A stretch of 64,000 nucleotides of DNA from Ancistrus triradiatus. Lineage: Eukaryota > Chordata > Actinopteri > Siluriformes > Loricariidae. The notes below the pieces were generated by a model. That model was not told the DNA's origin. It worked only from the letters and a program-made list of their open reading frames with translations, and made no database searches. The DNA lies in NCBI GenBank assembly GCA_025084515.1, contig JAJAGP010001976.1, positions 80,129 to 144,128 of the forward strand, read 5' to 3'. The translations under genes and the position numbers were made by a program. Shown in pieces: positions 21,801-35,000 of this stretch; the first letter of the stretch is position 1; every line of letters begins with the position of its first letter.

Positions 21801-24800
21801 CAAGTTAGAACAGTCTCTAGTCAAGTTCGATTTATTTATTTAGCACTTTTTACAATGGAGCATTGTCTCAAAGCAACTTTAATTTCAATTTTAGATTATC
21901 TTCTAATATCTATGTTCAATCCCAAATTGAGCAGCAAGCCTAGGGTGACAGTGGCAAGGAAAAACTCCCTAAGTGTTATGAGGAAGAAATCTTGGGAGGA
22001 CCAAGACTCAAAAAGGGACCCAACCTCCTTGGGTGGCATAGATGATAAAAGTAAGAATGAAACTACTTTATCTAAACGAATAAGTCTTGGAGTGATAGTT
22101 CAAATAAAATGTAAAATATGCATATCGGCATTAAAGAGTCACTCTAGAATCTTGAGTCTAAGCAGGAAAGTCCTTGGTGGCACTTTGTCCCCAGCCAACC
22201 AGAGGAGGCAGAGAGTTACTGCCCTCTGGTGTGGCCTGGGTATGGTGGGGCTGGAGCTGATGATGGAAACAGTTTGAGTGAAGCTGAAGTGGATGAACAT
22301 CCAGTCTGGGACTGGAACTGGTACCGGAACACAGCTCGGACAGAAAACAGGAAATGTAATTAATTATTGATTAAGAGCACATTGTCTATTAACAATCACT
22401 GATGCCACATGTAGCATGAAACCCCGGCAGCATTAGCTATAGCAGCATAGCTAGAAAGAGGAGAACTGGAAGGTAACACAGCCAAGAGGGATCACATGAG
22501 ACATCAGCAACTCCATGGGAGGCAGAAGACAGCAACCCAACGTCTCTGATCACCATAATACTCTTTGACTATGAACCCCCAGCTCTGCCCCTAGTTTAAG
22601 GCAAGGATGCACAAGTCAAGATCATGAGAACCAAAGCCCAGTTCAGCTAAACCGCCCACCCAACACTCCTGGAAAAGGACAAGGGGTGACAAGGCAGGCA
22701 GGCTAGAGATGACTCCAGACTCTGGCCCCAGTGACCCAAGCCATGCATCCCAGTCTAAACCTAGCCAAAAGCCTGCGTAAATAAGTATGTTTTCAGCCTA
22801 GACTTAAACATTTGGAGTGTCTGAGTCTCAAACTAAAGTGGGAAGTTTATTCCATAGTTGGGGGGCCATATGTGAGAAAGCCTTTCCCCCTGCTGTGACT
22901 TTTTAATTATAGGAACTAAAAGAAGTCCTGCACCCTGCGAACGAAGTACATGAGCTGGATTGTAAGACTTTAAGAGTTCACTCAGATAATGTGGGGCCAG
23001 GCCATGTAGAGCTTTGTTATAAGAAGTATTTTGTAATCAATGCAGAATTTATTACGGAATAATAAATTATCTAGTCCAAATGTGAGCTAACGAGCAAGTG
23101 AGCACACAACTGGTAAGGAAGTGAGCTTTCAAGTGAATGATGTTCTTCTGCTCTTAAACTCGAACTCCTTACTTAGTTCATAGATCTGCATTGTTAATTG
23201 GCTCTTCAGCGCTGTTAACATGATCCATTGCTGGTTGTCCTGCCAAGCCACCGCAAAGAACCGTGACTTGTTCAAATCCACTGCATAGAGTGATAGGAGG
23301 AGAGCAGAAGAAGCAAAATGCACTGTACTATAATGATATGCTGCCGTATCAGGCGGCATAACAGTACATAAATAAGCAATAAGCAAATGTTATATATGTT
23401 ATTATGAAGTAAAATATGGCAATTAGGGTTCAGTGCAGTACAGTATACTGTAACATCATATATTGGGAAGTGATGCACCATGTCTTGCCAGTTGCACCAT
23501 GATGCACCATGTCTTGCTTCAAGTCTGTTTATGGCTGCAACGTCCAGAGTAAAGACAGATTATGTCCGATTATAATTTAAGACCTCAGCCATTAAAGTGA
23601 ACAGACATTGATCAGGTGGATGTTAAATGGTGCATACCTGTAGCTGTGTTACAGTCATACCCTGTTATCCGATTGCTACTTGTTCTGGAAAATGATTAAT
23701 AATGTTCATGGTAAAGCAATGAGAGCCAGTGTTTCACCCAGTGTTGATTGTTGATAATAAAAGAACACCTACATCTAGGCATTTATTAAACACTGTTATC
23801 CAGAGCTCACTAATACTATCTTAGCAATTCCAACTGTTACAATCCAAGCAATTGTGGATTAAGGGCCTTGCTCAAGGAACCAACAGTAGCAGCTTGGCAG
23901 AGGTGGGATTTGAACCCTGGACCTTCTGGTCTATAGTCCAGTACCTTAACCGGGTAAGAGGTGTGTAATTATCTACCATTAAATCATGACTGAGCATATT
24001 TACTCATTTACAGAGCAGATGAAATGTCAAATTTCTGCAATTCTTGGCATGCAGTTATGTTTCAGGCAGATATGTACAGTGGGGCAAAAAAGTATTTAGT
24101 TAGCCACTGATTGTGCAAGTTCTCCTAGATGAGAGAGGTCTGTAATTGTCATCATAGGTACAGTCACTTTGTAGGATTTTTAAATAATTTATTTGTAAAT
24201 CATGGTAGAAAATAAGTATATGGTCATCTACAAACAAGCAAGATTTCTGACTCTAACAGACCTGTAACTTCTTCTTTAAGAAGCTCTTCTGTCCTCCACT
24301 TGTTACCTTGTATTAATGGCTCCTATTTGACCTCGTCATCTGTATAAAAGACACCTGTCCACAGCCTCAAACAGTCAGATTCCCAAACTCAACCATGGCC
24401 AAGACCAAAGAGCTGTCGAAGGACACCAGGATGAAGATTGTAGACCTGCACCAGGCTGGGAATGACTTACAAATGATACAGTCTTACAATCTAAGCAACT
24501 GTGGCTCAAGGACCCAACAGTGGCAACTTGGCAGAGGTGGGATTTGAACACTGGACCTTTTGGTCCATAGTCCAGTACCTTAACCGCTAGGCTACCACAG
24601 TCCCACATCCTGTGATCTCATCCCGTGGGGTCAAAATGATCATGAGAACAGTAAGCAAAAATTAGAAATACATGAAGAGACCTGCAGAGAGCTGTGACCA
24701 AAGTAACAAAGGCTACCATCAGTGTTTGGAGGAAGAAGAATGCTGAGTTGCATCCCAAGAACACCATACTTACTGTGAAGCATGGGGGTGGAAACATCAT

Positions 24801-27800
24801 GTTTTTGGGCTGTTTTTCTGCAAAGGGGACAAGTCATGCATCTCATCCCGTTTTCTTACAAATGATTCTCAGTTTTTCTGCAAAGGGGACAGGATGACCG
24901 ATCCGTGTTAAGGGAAGAATGAACGGGCCATGTATTGTGAGATTTTAACCCAAAACCTCTTTCCATCAGTGAGAGCATTGAAGATGGAACGTGGCTGGGT
25001 CTTCCAGCATGACAATGATCCCAAACACACCACTCGGGCAATGAAGGAGTGGCTCTGTAAAAAGCATTTCAAGGTCCTGGAGTGGCCTAGCCAGTCTCCA
25101 GACCTCAACCCAATAGAAAATTTGTGGAGGGCCTTGAATGTGCGTGTTGCCAGTGATAGCCCCAAAATATCACTGCTCTAGAGGAGATCTGCATTGAGGA
25201 ATGGGTTAAAATACCAGCTACAGTGTGTGCAAACCTGGTGAAGACTTACAGGAAATGTGTGATCTCTGTCATTGCCAAAAAGGTTATGTTACAAAGTATT
25301 GAGTTGAACTTTTGTTATTGTCCAAATACTTATTTTTCCACCATAATTTACAATTAAATTCTTTAAAAATCCTACGATTTCCTGGATTTTTTTTTCTCAT
25401 TTTGTCTCTCAGTTGAAGTATACCTATGATGAAAATTGCAGACCTCTCTCATCTTTCTAAGTAGGAGAACTTGCACAATCATTGGCTGACTACATACTGT
25501 TTTTGCTCCACTGTAAATGATTACAGGTGTGATCTGATTTGACACTGGGTTTTGCCACAAGAGGGCGTAAACATGCTTCCCCCCAGTGCCCAATAAAAAG
25601 GCTCTTAATAAAAAGGCTACTTTTGGGTAGCGTACCTCTTGGTGAAAAAGCGTTGACTGCTAGACATGCTTTGAGAGGGGGTGCATCATTACACAGAGAA
25701 GCAGGATGATGTTTTTACCAATTCTGTCAGTCAAGTAGGGCATTCTGACCTAGCTATTGGGAGCTAGGTGTTGGGAGCAGTGGTTCCATAAGGGCATGCG
25801 CACACAGCGAACAGGCCAAACAGACCCCCCCCCCTCGATGAGAAACCTCGACTGCTATGGACTGTAACCATATTGTCTTTAGCAATGAATCCAGGTTCTG
25901 TTTTGGGATCCGACGTAGGTCTGGTTAGAGTATGGAGGCCTTGTGGTCAACATCTCAATTCTGCCTTTGCTGTGGAGTGATACATTGCTCCAACTGCTGG
26001 TGTTATGATCTGGGGAACCATCCCATATGACAGTCGGTCAGCTCTAGTAGTGATATGGGGGACATCCTACATGAGGTGCCTCTCATGTCAGGGCTTCCAA
26101 CTGGCATTTCTCAGCAGGATAATGCTCCCCACACACAGCAAGCATTTCCCTGGAATGTCTCCACCAGACTCCATCAATTCCTTGGCCTGCCTGGTTGCCA
26201 GGCAACAGAATTCTGTTCTGTTTTTGCTGTTGCTAGTTCTGAAAATAGTGTCCTGTGTAGAACAGTTAACTTTGTTGCCAAGGAATGATTTCAAACATAT
26301 CCTTCATATTGTATGTGTGCTCTTTGATTGGACTTCATGTCATTTTATCTGTGTGTTGAGTGGGGCTTCACCTCTCTACCATGTGTTTCATCTTCATCAA
26401 TCGCGTCTTGATTTCCCACATCTGCTACCCATTGTGTTTACGTAATTTGTTCCTGAGGGGACTGCTTGGCAAATGTTCGTTGCTGCAAGTGTACGACTAC
26501 AGCATAAATCAGTATTAAATAATTAACTATTACCTGATAATTAAACCCTAAATATAAAGAGTTTAGAGTATTCATCTATAAGGGAGAGGGAGATACGGTG
26601 GTGCAAGTGCTTAGTGCTGTTGCCACAGCACCAGAGATCCCAGATTCAATTCCTGGTTCGGCCCCAGCCTTTTGTAGACTTTGCATGTTGTCCTTGTATC
26701 TGTAAGTTTACTCTGGGTATTCCAGTTTCCTCACACAAGGACGTGCCCTGTCTACAGTTGGTTCCTGCTCCCCAGATCCAAGAATCGGATTAAGGAGGTA
26801 CGAAAATGAGTGAATTAATCCAGGTAGAGGCAAGATGCAATTTGAAATCTCAATGGCACTATGCACTCGGCACGGAATTAGGTTTCCTAGTGTAATCATG
26901 TTTTGTTTGAATATTGGGTTAGGACAGTGGTTCTCAAACTTTACAGTAACATGCAAATGCATGTTGAAAACAGTAGAACTTTAAGATACATATTGTATGG
27001 CACCTTTAATAATTCCACTGTAAAGGTAGTTTTGTTTTGTCAGGGTTCAAGAATAATGATTCGATTGAATTCACTTGAATATTAAACCCCTCTTTATGGG
27101 GAAAAAAAAGGTCTTATCCATTCACACCTCCAGTCAAATAAACCCATGATATTATCTTTTGACAAACGACGTCATGTAATGATACACTTAGAAGCATGCC
27201 GATTGCCAAAGGGAAAGAGCAAAGGGTTTCATTCCCTCAGGGAAAACTGCTTTCATGGGTTGATTTTGACCCGTTGCAAAGTTGCAGGGAATATCCTAAC
27301 ATGGCAGATGAAGCAGTTGTTTTTTGATAGATAAACAACTCAGGCGTCATGACAAATCTCCCTGTCACATCGCGTGTATAGCAGTGGGAAAAAAGCAGTT
27401 AGCATGAGTGTATACGATAGATGACCAGTGAAGCCGATTTCAAGTTGACAAGGTTATAAGAGAAAGACCTTTCAAAAGGAAATTATCCTTATACATGCAA
27501 ATTATAATTTCTAGCTATAACGTGAAGGTATTTAGCATAAAATAGAGCTACAACTCCATGGTTGGAATTTGAGCAAGTTTACTTAAGAACGTTAGATCAT
27601 AAGGTTTTACCCTGCAGATCTATGAAATTTTATGGGAATCTTACAACAGACAGAAAAGTGAAAGTATATTGTGAGAATGTACATGTGTTGTAAGAATAAA
27701 TATCCTTAATTAAATGTATTAGCTTGTGTGCTTATTTATATGTGAATGAAACTTTAAGATTTAAAAGATTTATTCGGGACAGTGGATATTTGGTTCAGGG

Positions 27801-28993
27801 CAATTAACTTTCTGGTCACTCTCCCAACTGGGCAAGTTGGAAAAAACATTAATGTTGAATGCTGTTTGTTTTATTCAATAAGGTGTAGTTTTGTAAGAGT
27901 TACTATTAGGATCCGCGTTCCCGATGCTAGAGGGCGGCGTCTGTCTATCAACCGCAACAAACCCATGCCAGCATCAACGTGCACCTGCCACTCGGCCATA
28001 AAGGGAGTCTTCTAAGCAGTGGCCGGCGTCGCACTCTCAGGCTAGCTATGTTTTGTTAGCACCCTATGTACGAGACCTCATCTGTCTCTTGCTCTCTTAG
28101 TGCTTCCTTTTTTTTTACTCTCATGTATCTGGGGGAAATCGGTTGACTGAATCCGCCAAGGGATTCAGCCTTAGTAGGGTCAGGAGGTCCGAGGTAACCT
28201 GGTTGGGTGTAGTGAATTAGTGTAGGGCCAGATTCCCCACATTTCGCTTTTCATTCACCCTTGGTGGTACCGGCTCAATCGCAGCGGCGATTCAAGCTCC
28301 TCATGCTTCCTCATTTTCTCTGTCGCCCTAGCCGGGTTTATTGGCAGATGTACTGAGCAGTCTATTATATTTCCCGACTCTGTTTATCTTTTGTTCTTTG
28401 GCATTTTTTACTTCGTCTCCCGGTTCTGCCTTGCTCGCGCTGTGCCTAGCAGTGCGCCTCCTCTCTGACGCTCACTCTTGCTGGTTGACGTCAGCCCCCC
28501 CTCCCTGTGCTTCTCTCTGTGTGAGCTTGCATTACTGTCTGTGTGCTTGCGTTCTACCGTGCCCTTTCGGTTTCTTGTTTTTGTTTTTTTGCAACTCAGG
28601 TCCTTTGTCTGAATCCGCTGCTCACGGCATGTTCATTTGTTCTTAAGCCACTCCCCTGTGCCATTCCTTCAGTGCTATCGTGGTGTGCTCGTTGATCATT
28701 CTCCTTTGATGCCAGCAATCAGGGTTCGATCCCCAGTGCTGCATACTCAGTGGTGTTATTTCTCTTTAGAGTGTGTTTATTTATTTTTATTTGTTCTTTC
28801 GGGAGCTCCCTGCACTTAGGTCCTAAAACCTTCTATTTAAACACGGTTCGGCTTTTACCTAGGCGAACTGTAACCGTTAGTCTTAATTCGAGTGGAGTTT
28901 GTAAGCAAAAGACGCGTGTGTGCGTGTGTGTGCGTGTGTGTGCGTGTGTGTGCGTGTGTGTGCGTGTGTGTGCGTGTGTGTGCGTGTGTGTGT

Positions 28994-29044
<51 letters not shown>

Positions 29045-32000
29045 AGAGTGGGGTGTGGGTGCCGAAATATTGTTAATTATAAAAGGGGGGGGCTTGGTGA
29101 GCAGCACATTGGCTCAGTGGGTAGCACTGTTGCCTCACTGCAAGGTGGTGTTGGGTTTGATCCCAGGGTGGAGCGGCCTGGGTCTTTTCTGTGTGGAGTC
29201 TGCATGTCCTTCCCCATGTTTGTGTGGATTTACTCTGGGTACTCCAGTTTCCTCCCACAGTCCAAACACATGCATTATCTTCATTGATTACAATAAATTG
29301 ACCCTGACCTGAGTGTACATATAACTCATTTAGATTTAACCTTGAGTGCTGATGTAATCTTGTGTCTGTCGTTGAATGGTCTTTGATGCTGAAGAGTGAT
29401 GGTGAATAAACTAAATAAACAAATATAAAAGGGGATTTGGCAGAAAACTTTTGGGGACCACTGTTATAGTGGATACTGTTATAACATCTGGATAGTGGGG
29501 TTTGACTGTATTACTTGTAGTATTATTATTATTATTACAATTGGTTCTAAACATTTAACATGACTTATCTAGAACCATACTCAGTGTGCTTAGTGGCTGC
29601 TTATCATAAATGTAAAACAATCAAGGACACACACCAGGTATAAAAAATCTTAAATATGTAGAAGACTGTGTGCATCATTTTTCATGCAGTCAGTCGGACA
29701 GCGCATTATGGCGGAGTGTATCGAGTGTGGCGTGTCCCTTCTTAAACAGAGCGGTTGCATAGAGGACTACACCAAAAGCAGTGTGGAGGTACAAGTGGAT
29801 ATGTGATTAATTCAGAATCATGCTAGACCTGACTGATGCAATGTGTCTTTCAGTATGCACTTTGTTGATGAATGTGTTTCGTGTTCTCAGACTCAGCTAG
29901 CTGTAGTAGGCCGACTGGAAGCATTGGTGTGTAGGGCTGTGACGGAGGGAGACGCTCAGGTCACGCAGTGTGTGTGTGCTGCTTTGTGGAACAGCTGTCT
30001 GCCTATGCTCCAGCACAATCTGAGGAGAAGTGTCAAAAAAACCCTACTTACACTCGCACGGGCACTGGAAGGCATCAACAGGTAGGTGTGTGTGTGTAAA
30101 TGGTATGGATGTCGGGATGAATTTCACTCTGAGTACTGCAGCTCCTGTGGCTCAGGGGTACGAGGCAGCTGCTGGAAAGAGCAGTTTTGTGCAACGTGCA
30201 GGTTGGATGGTGTGGTTATGTGGCCCTGCGATGGACTGGTGTCAGAGGTGGGCAGGGTAGCAAAAGACCCTATCATTTCATGCATATTCAGTATCAGGAT
30301 TGTATCTGAAGAAAGACCTTTTCACACCGAGTCTGATTTTTTGACGGGCTGCAATGCTGCGTAACATTTCTAATCTGAATCTGTTCTACTTTCTGTGTTG
30401 TTTGAACTTGTTAAAATCAGGCTGACCAATTAGACCTAGATTGTCAAACAGAACAGCTCTTCCTGCGTGTAGCAGAGCGCAAGGTCTTGTACAACAAGCA
30501 ACACGCTGGCTAAAAAAAACATGGATATTTAAGAAAATATCTGGTGGAATATACAGTGGAGGACAGATGTTCTGACATTTTCCTTTTGAATTCTCTGATA
30601 CAATTCAAAATTCATTGTTCCATCGATGATGCCAAGCTGTCCTGGCCCAGCTGCAGCAAAACGGGCCCAAACCATGATACTACCATCACAATGTTTCACC
30701 AGATGGGATAAGGTTCTTATCCTGGAATTCAGTGTTTTCCTTTCTCGACACATAAATTTTTTTCTTTTAAACCAGAAAGGTCTATTTTGGCCTTATCCAT
30801 CCACAAAACATTCTTCCAGTAGCCTTCTGGGTTGTCCACGTGACCTTTAGCAAACTGCAAACAAGCTCTAATGTTCTTTTTGGAGAGCAGTGGCTTTCTC
30901 CTTGCAACCCTGCCATGCACACCATTGTTGTTCAGTGTTCTTCTGATGGTGGACTCCTGAACATTAACATTAGCCAATGTGAGAGAAGTCTTCAGGTGCT
31001 TAGAATTTACCCTGGGTTCCTTTGTGACCTTGCCAACTATTACACGCCTTGCTCTTGGAGTGATCTTTGTTGGTCGACCACTCCTGGGGAGGGTAACAGT
31101 CTTGTATTTCCTCCATTTGTACACAGTCTGTCTGACTGTGGATTGGTGGTGTCCAAAGTCTTTAGAGATGGTTTTGTAACCCTTTCCAGCCTGATGAGCA
31201 TCAACAACTCTTTTTCTGAGGTTCTCAAAAATCTCCTTTGTTCGTGCCATGCCATGATACACTTCCACAAACGTGTGCTATGAAGAACAGACTTTGATCG
31301 ATCCCTGTTCTTTAAATAAAACAGGGTGCCCGCTCACACCTGACTCTAATTTCACCTTCATATTAACTGCTAATCCTAGAGGTTCACATAATTTCACCAC
31401 TCACTAATATGTAATATTGGATCATTTTCCTCAATAAATAAATGACCAAGTATAATATTTTTGCCTAATTTGTTTAACTGGGTTTTCTTTATCTACTTTT
31501 AGGACTTGTGTGAAAATCTGATGATATTTTAGGTCATATTTATGTAGATATATACAAAATTTTAAAGGATTCACAAACTTTCAAGCACCACTGTACATCT
31601 GCCTGCACCCAGTGAATTTCAGGGTACGCTCCAGATCTCCCTGCACTTATCTCCAGGATATGTGCTTATTATTATTGGTGTATTAATATGGACAAATCCA
31701 ATATCTCAAGTTGTGCTTTTACTCGTCAATCAGAAAAACAGTTTGATTTGGCCAGTTGTCAAGGTCAGTAAAGTCTTATGTAAAATGTTACCCACCCATC
31801 ACTGGGAATTTTTTTTCTAAGTCTAATTTTCCATGCTCACAATCTCACCCCAACAACCACGCAAGTACGATCCCTCCACCAGGAGAGGAGCTCCTCAGCA
31901 TAACTCGCTGCTGCCGACTGCTTTATTTCTCTGTCAGATGGCAGACTACAGCGAGAATGAATCCGCAGAGAGAAAAATGCTCTGCTAGCTGCACATATCC

Positions 32001-35000
32001 GCCAACTTGGCTAGCAGGGAAATGATCAGTCGTTCTGGCCTTCCCTCAATCTGACATTGTCAAAAAAAATCTGCAGTGCTCAGCCAGGCCAAAGACAAAG
32101 CCGAGGGGCTCGAGCACGTTTCTCCAGATAGGTGGGCAAGCAAAAAAGGCACCAAATGGCATGTTTTGTTGGTTTTCCAAATTAAAATAACACAACACGA
32201 CCTTTGCAAGGAAAAAAAACAAATACTATAAATAATACTATATAATAATGAAAAATAAAACTTAATTTGAGTATATATTAAAAGATGACATTGATATTTC
32301 TTTTCATTGATATTTGATGCAGTTGTGTACTTGTTTTTATATTGTGATACGAGGTTTATGAGATATTCAATTTTTTTTTTTCAGTAAAATTCAAAATGTT
32401 CAAAATAAACTTAAACATACAGTACTGTGCAAAGATACCACCATTAGATTAGATGGCCATATATAATTATTTCTCAGTTCCTGTATTAGAATACAAACTG
32501 AAAATACAGGAAATGTGTGTGCAGTGTTAAAAACTGTGAATATATAATAAACAAATGCATGAATCAGTCAAGCAATCAGTCAGTAAACAGCTTCTGTAGG
32601 CTACAGTGGCAAGTGTTAAGTGTGAGCTCGCCTTACACTTGAGCAATAGCAGCATTTGGCAGATTCATCAAGATGCCAAGTTGACCGTTCTACAATAAGA
32701 AGCTTTATCTGCATTGGTCTTTTTACGAGGGTCGCTTCCAAGAGACCACTTTTTTGGGTCACACTAATTACTGACGTTTGCCTGCGGAAGCCATTTTGTT
32801 CTGAAAATTTTTTTTTTTTTTTGAAGTTTGTGTATACATTTGCTGTGTTTTCTGTTTTTATTTTAATAAAGAGACTGAGAAATAATTATATATATATGGT
32901 CATTATACCGTTGTTAAAACAATAGATCTAATGGTGGCCTAAGACTTTTGCACAATGCTGCACAGAAAAAGGACAGTGGTGTGAAAAAGTGTTTGCCTCT
33001 TTCCTTATTTCTTATTTTTTTGCATGTTTGTCACATTTAAGTGTTGCGGAACATCAAACCAATTTAAATATTAGTCAATATAAATATTAAATATTAGACA
33101 ACACAAGTAAACACAAAATGCAGTTTTTAAATGAAAGTGTTTATTATTAAGGGAGAAAAAAAAAACCTACATGGCCCTGTGTGAAAAAGCGATTGCCTCC
33201 CACCCCCCACCCCCCCTTTTTAAAAACATAACTTAACTATGGTTTACAAAGTGAAGTACACCAAAAGATCCTTAAAAGCTAGACATCATGCCAAGATCCA
33301 GCGGTACACAGTGAGAGCCATTATCCACAAATGGCGAAGACATGGAACAGTAGTGAATCTTTCCAGGAGTGTCCGCCCGAACAAAATTACCCCAAGAGCA
33401 CAGCGATGACTCATCCAAGAGGTCACAAAAGACCCCACATCATCATCCAAAGAACTGCAGACCTCATTTGCCTCAGTTGAGGTCAATGTTCATGCATCTA
33501 CCATAAGAAAGAGACGGGGCAAAAATGGCCTGCATGGCAGAGTTCCAAGACGAAAACCACTGGTGAGCAAAAAGAACATTTAAAGCTCGTCTCAATTTTT
33601 CCAGAACACATCTTGATGATCGCAAAGACTTTTGGGAAAACATTCTGTGAACTGAGGAGACAAAAGTTGAACTCTTTGGAAGGTGTGTGTCCCATTACAT
33701 CTGGTGTAAAAGTAACACAGCATTTCAGAAAAAAGAACATTATACCAACAACAAAATATGGTGGTGGTAGTGTGATGGTCTGGGGCTGTTTTGGTGCTTC
33801 AGGACCTGGAATATTTGCTGTGATAAATGGAACTATGAATTCTGCTGTCTACCAAAAAATCCTGTTGGAGAATTTCCGGCCATCTGTTTGTGACCTCAAG
33901 CTGAAACGAACTTGGGTTCTGCAGCAGGACAATGATCCAAAACACACCAGCAGGTCCTGAATCCTATTGAGATGCTGTGGATGACCTTAAAAAGGCCGTT
34001 CATGCTCAAACCCTCCAATGTGGCTGAATTTTAACAATTCTGCAAAGATGAGCGGGCCAGAATTCCTCCACAACGCTGTAAAAGACTCATTGCAAGTCAT
34101 CACAAACCCTTGGTTGCAGTTGTTGCTGCTAAGGGTGGCCCAACCACCAACCATTTATTAAATTAGGGGGCAATCAACTGTTTTTGTGTGTGTTTGTGTG
34201 TGCTCAGCATGTTGCTAGAGGTGAGGTGTCAGGTCCACACTGAGCTTGCTGCTATTGAAGAAGAAGGTGAGAGGCTGGAGGTGGCAATAAAACATCTCCA
34301 CAGCGCCCTGGACCTGGATGAGACGGGCCAGTACAGACAGGTCTTGTCCTCGTCTCTGCACCGCCTTCAGCTGCGCAGCAAACCCTACAGCGCTCCCACA
34401 CGCCCCGAGGATCAGGCAGCCATGCTCATCCAGCAGGTCAGATCACCTGGGTATTACAGGGTTTTTGTCATTTTTATGCTCACCTTCCTCGTTAAAGGAT
34501 TTTTATTTACCTTCTAGGTGCAGCAGGGGAAGGATAAGGGTAGTAGTGCGCCTGCAAAGAAGTGGCACTCCATGCTGGTTAGTGCTGGAATGGCTTTGGC
34601 ACCCGACACCTTCCAGATGGTCCTGGATGCTGACAGCTCCACCAAAGGTATTATTTCATAAATGTATCTGGATCTTGCAGTTTTGGCTGCTCTGTGGATG
34701 ATCACACTCATGGTAAGAATTATAGTTCTGATACTGAACAGATGCTTTTATGAGGCTCCAGTCACTTTGCTGTTGGCATCTCTTTTCATCCCCACATTCA
34801 CTCGGCAGAGTATAGCTCTTTGCCAGATAGATGCCTTCAGTCTGTGTTTGTTTGATCTGTGCCCTCTTCTTTCTCTCACTCTGAAAGAGCTTCAATCATC
34901 ATGTGCCTGTGTTTGACAGTGATATGAGTGGGTCTGCAGCCCTAAGCTGCGGTTGGTGTTATGTTTGTGCTGAATTTCTGCACATGTAATGGGCTATTGG

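Larger units (their letters stand above)
24075..25514 (+). mobile_element. Tc1-like transposon, family B, copy B2
   Basis: Starts tacagtggggcaaaaaagta and ends tttgctccactgta, with TA at both tips. Both inverted repeats are recognisable (gattgtgcaagttctcc on the left, ggagaacttgcacaatc on the right). The interior is deleted in two places and carries a SINE-2. Confidence 0.85.

Noticed and set aside
29098..29170. A-box and B-box pair that could be a tRNA gene
   Set aside because: The boxes lie in a SINE-1 present in many copies. No cloverleaf or anticodon arm can be drawn, so it is a tRNA-derived repeat and not a tRNA gene.
28883..29312. Open frames of Cys/Val or His/Thr repeats
   Set aside because: They come from the TG repeat plus the start of a SINE-1.
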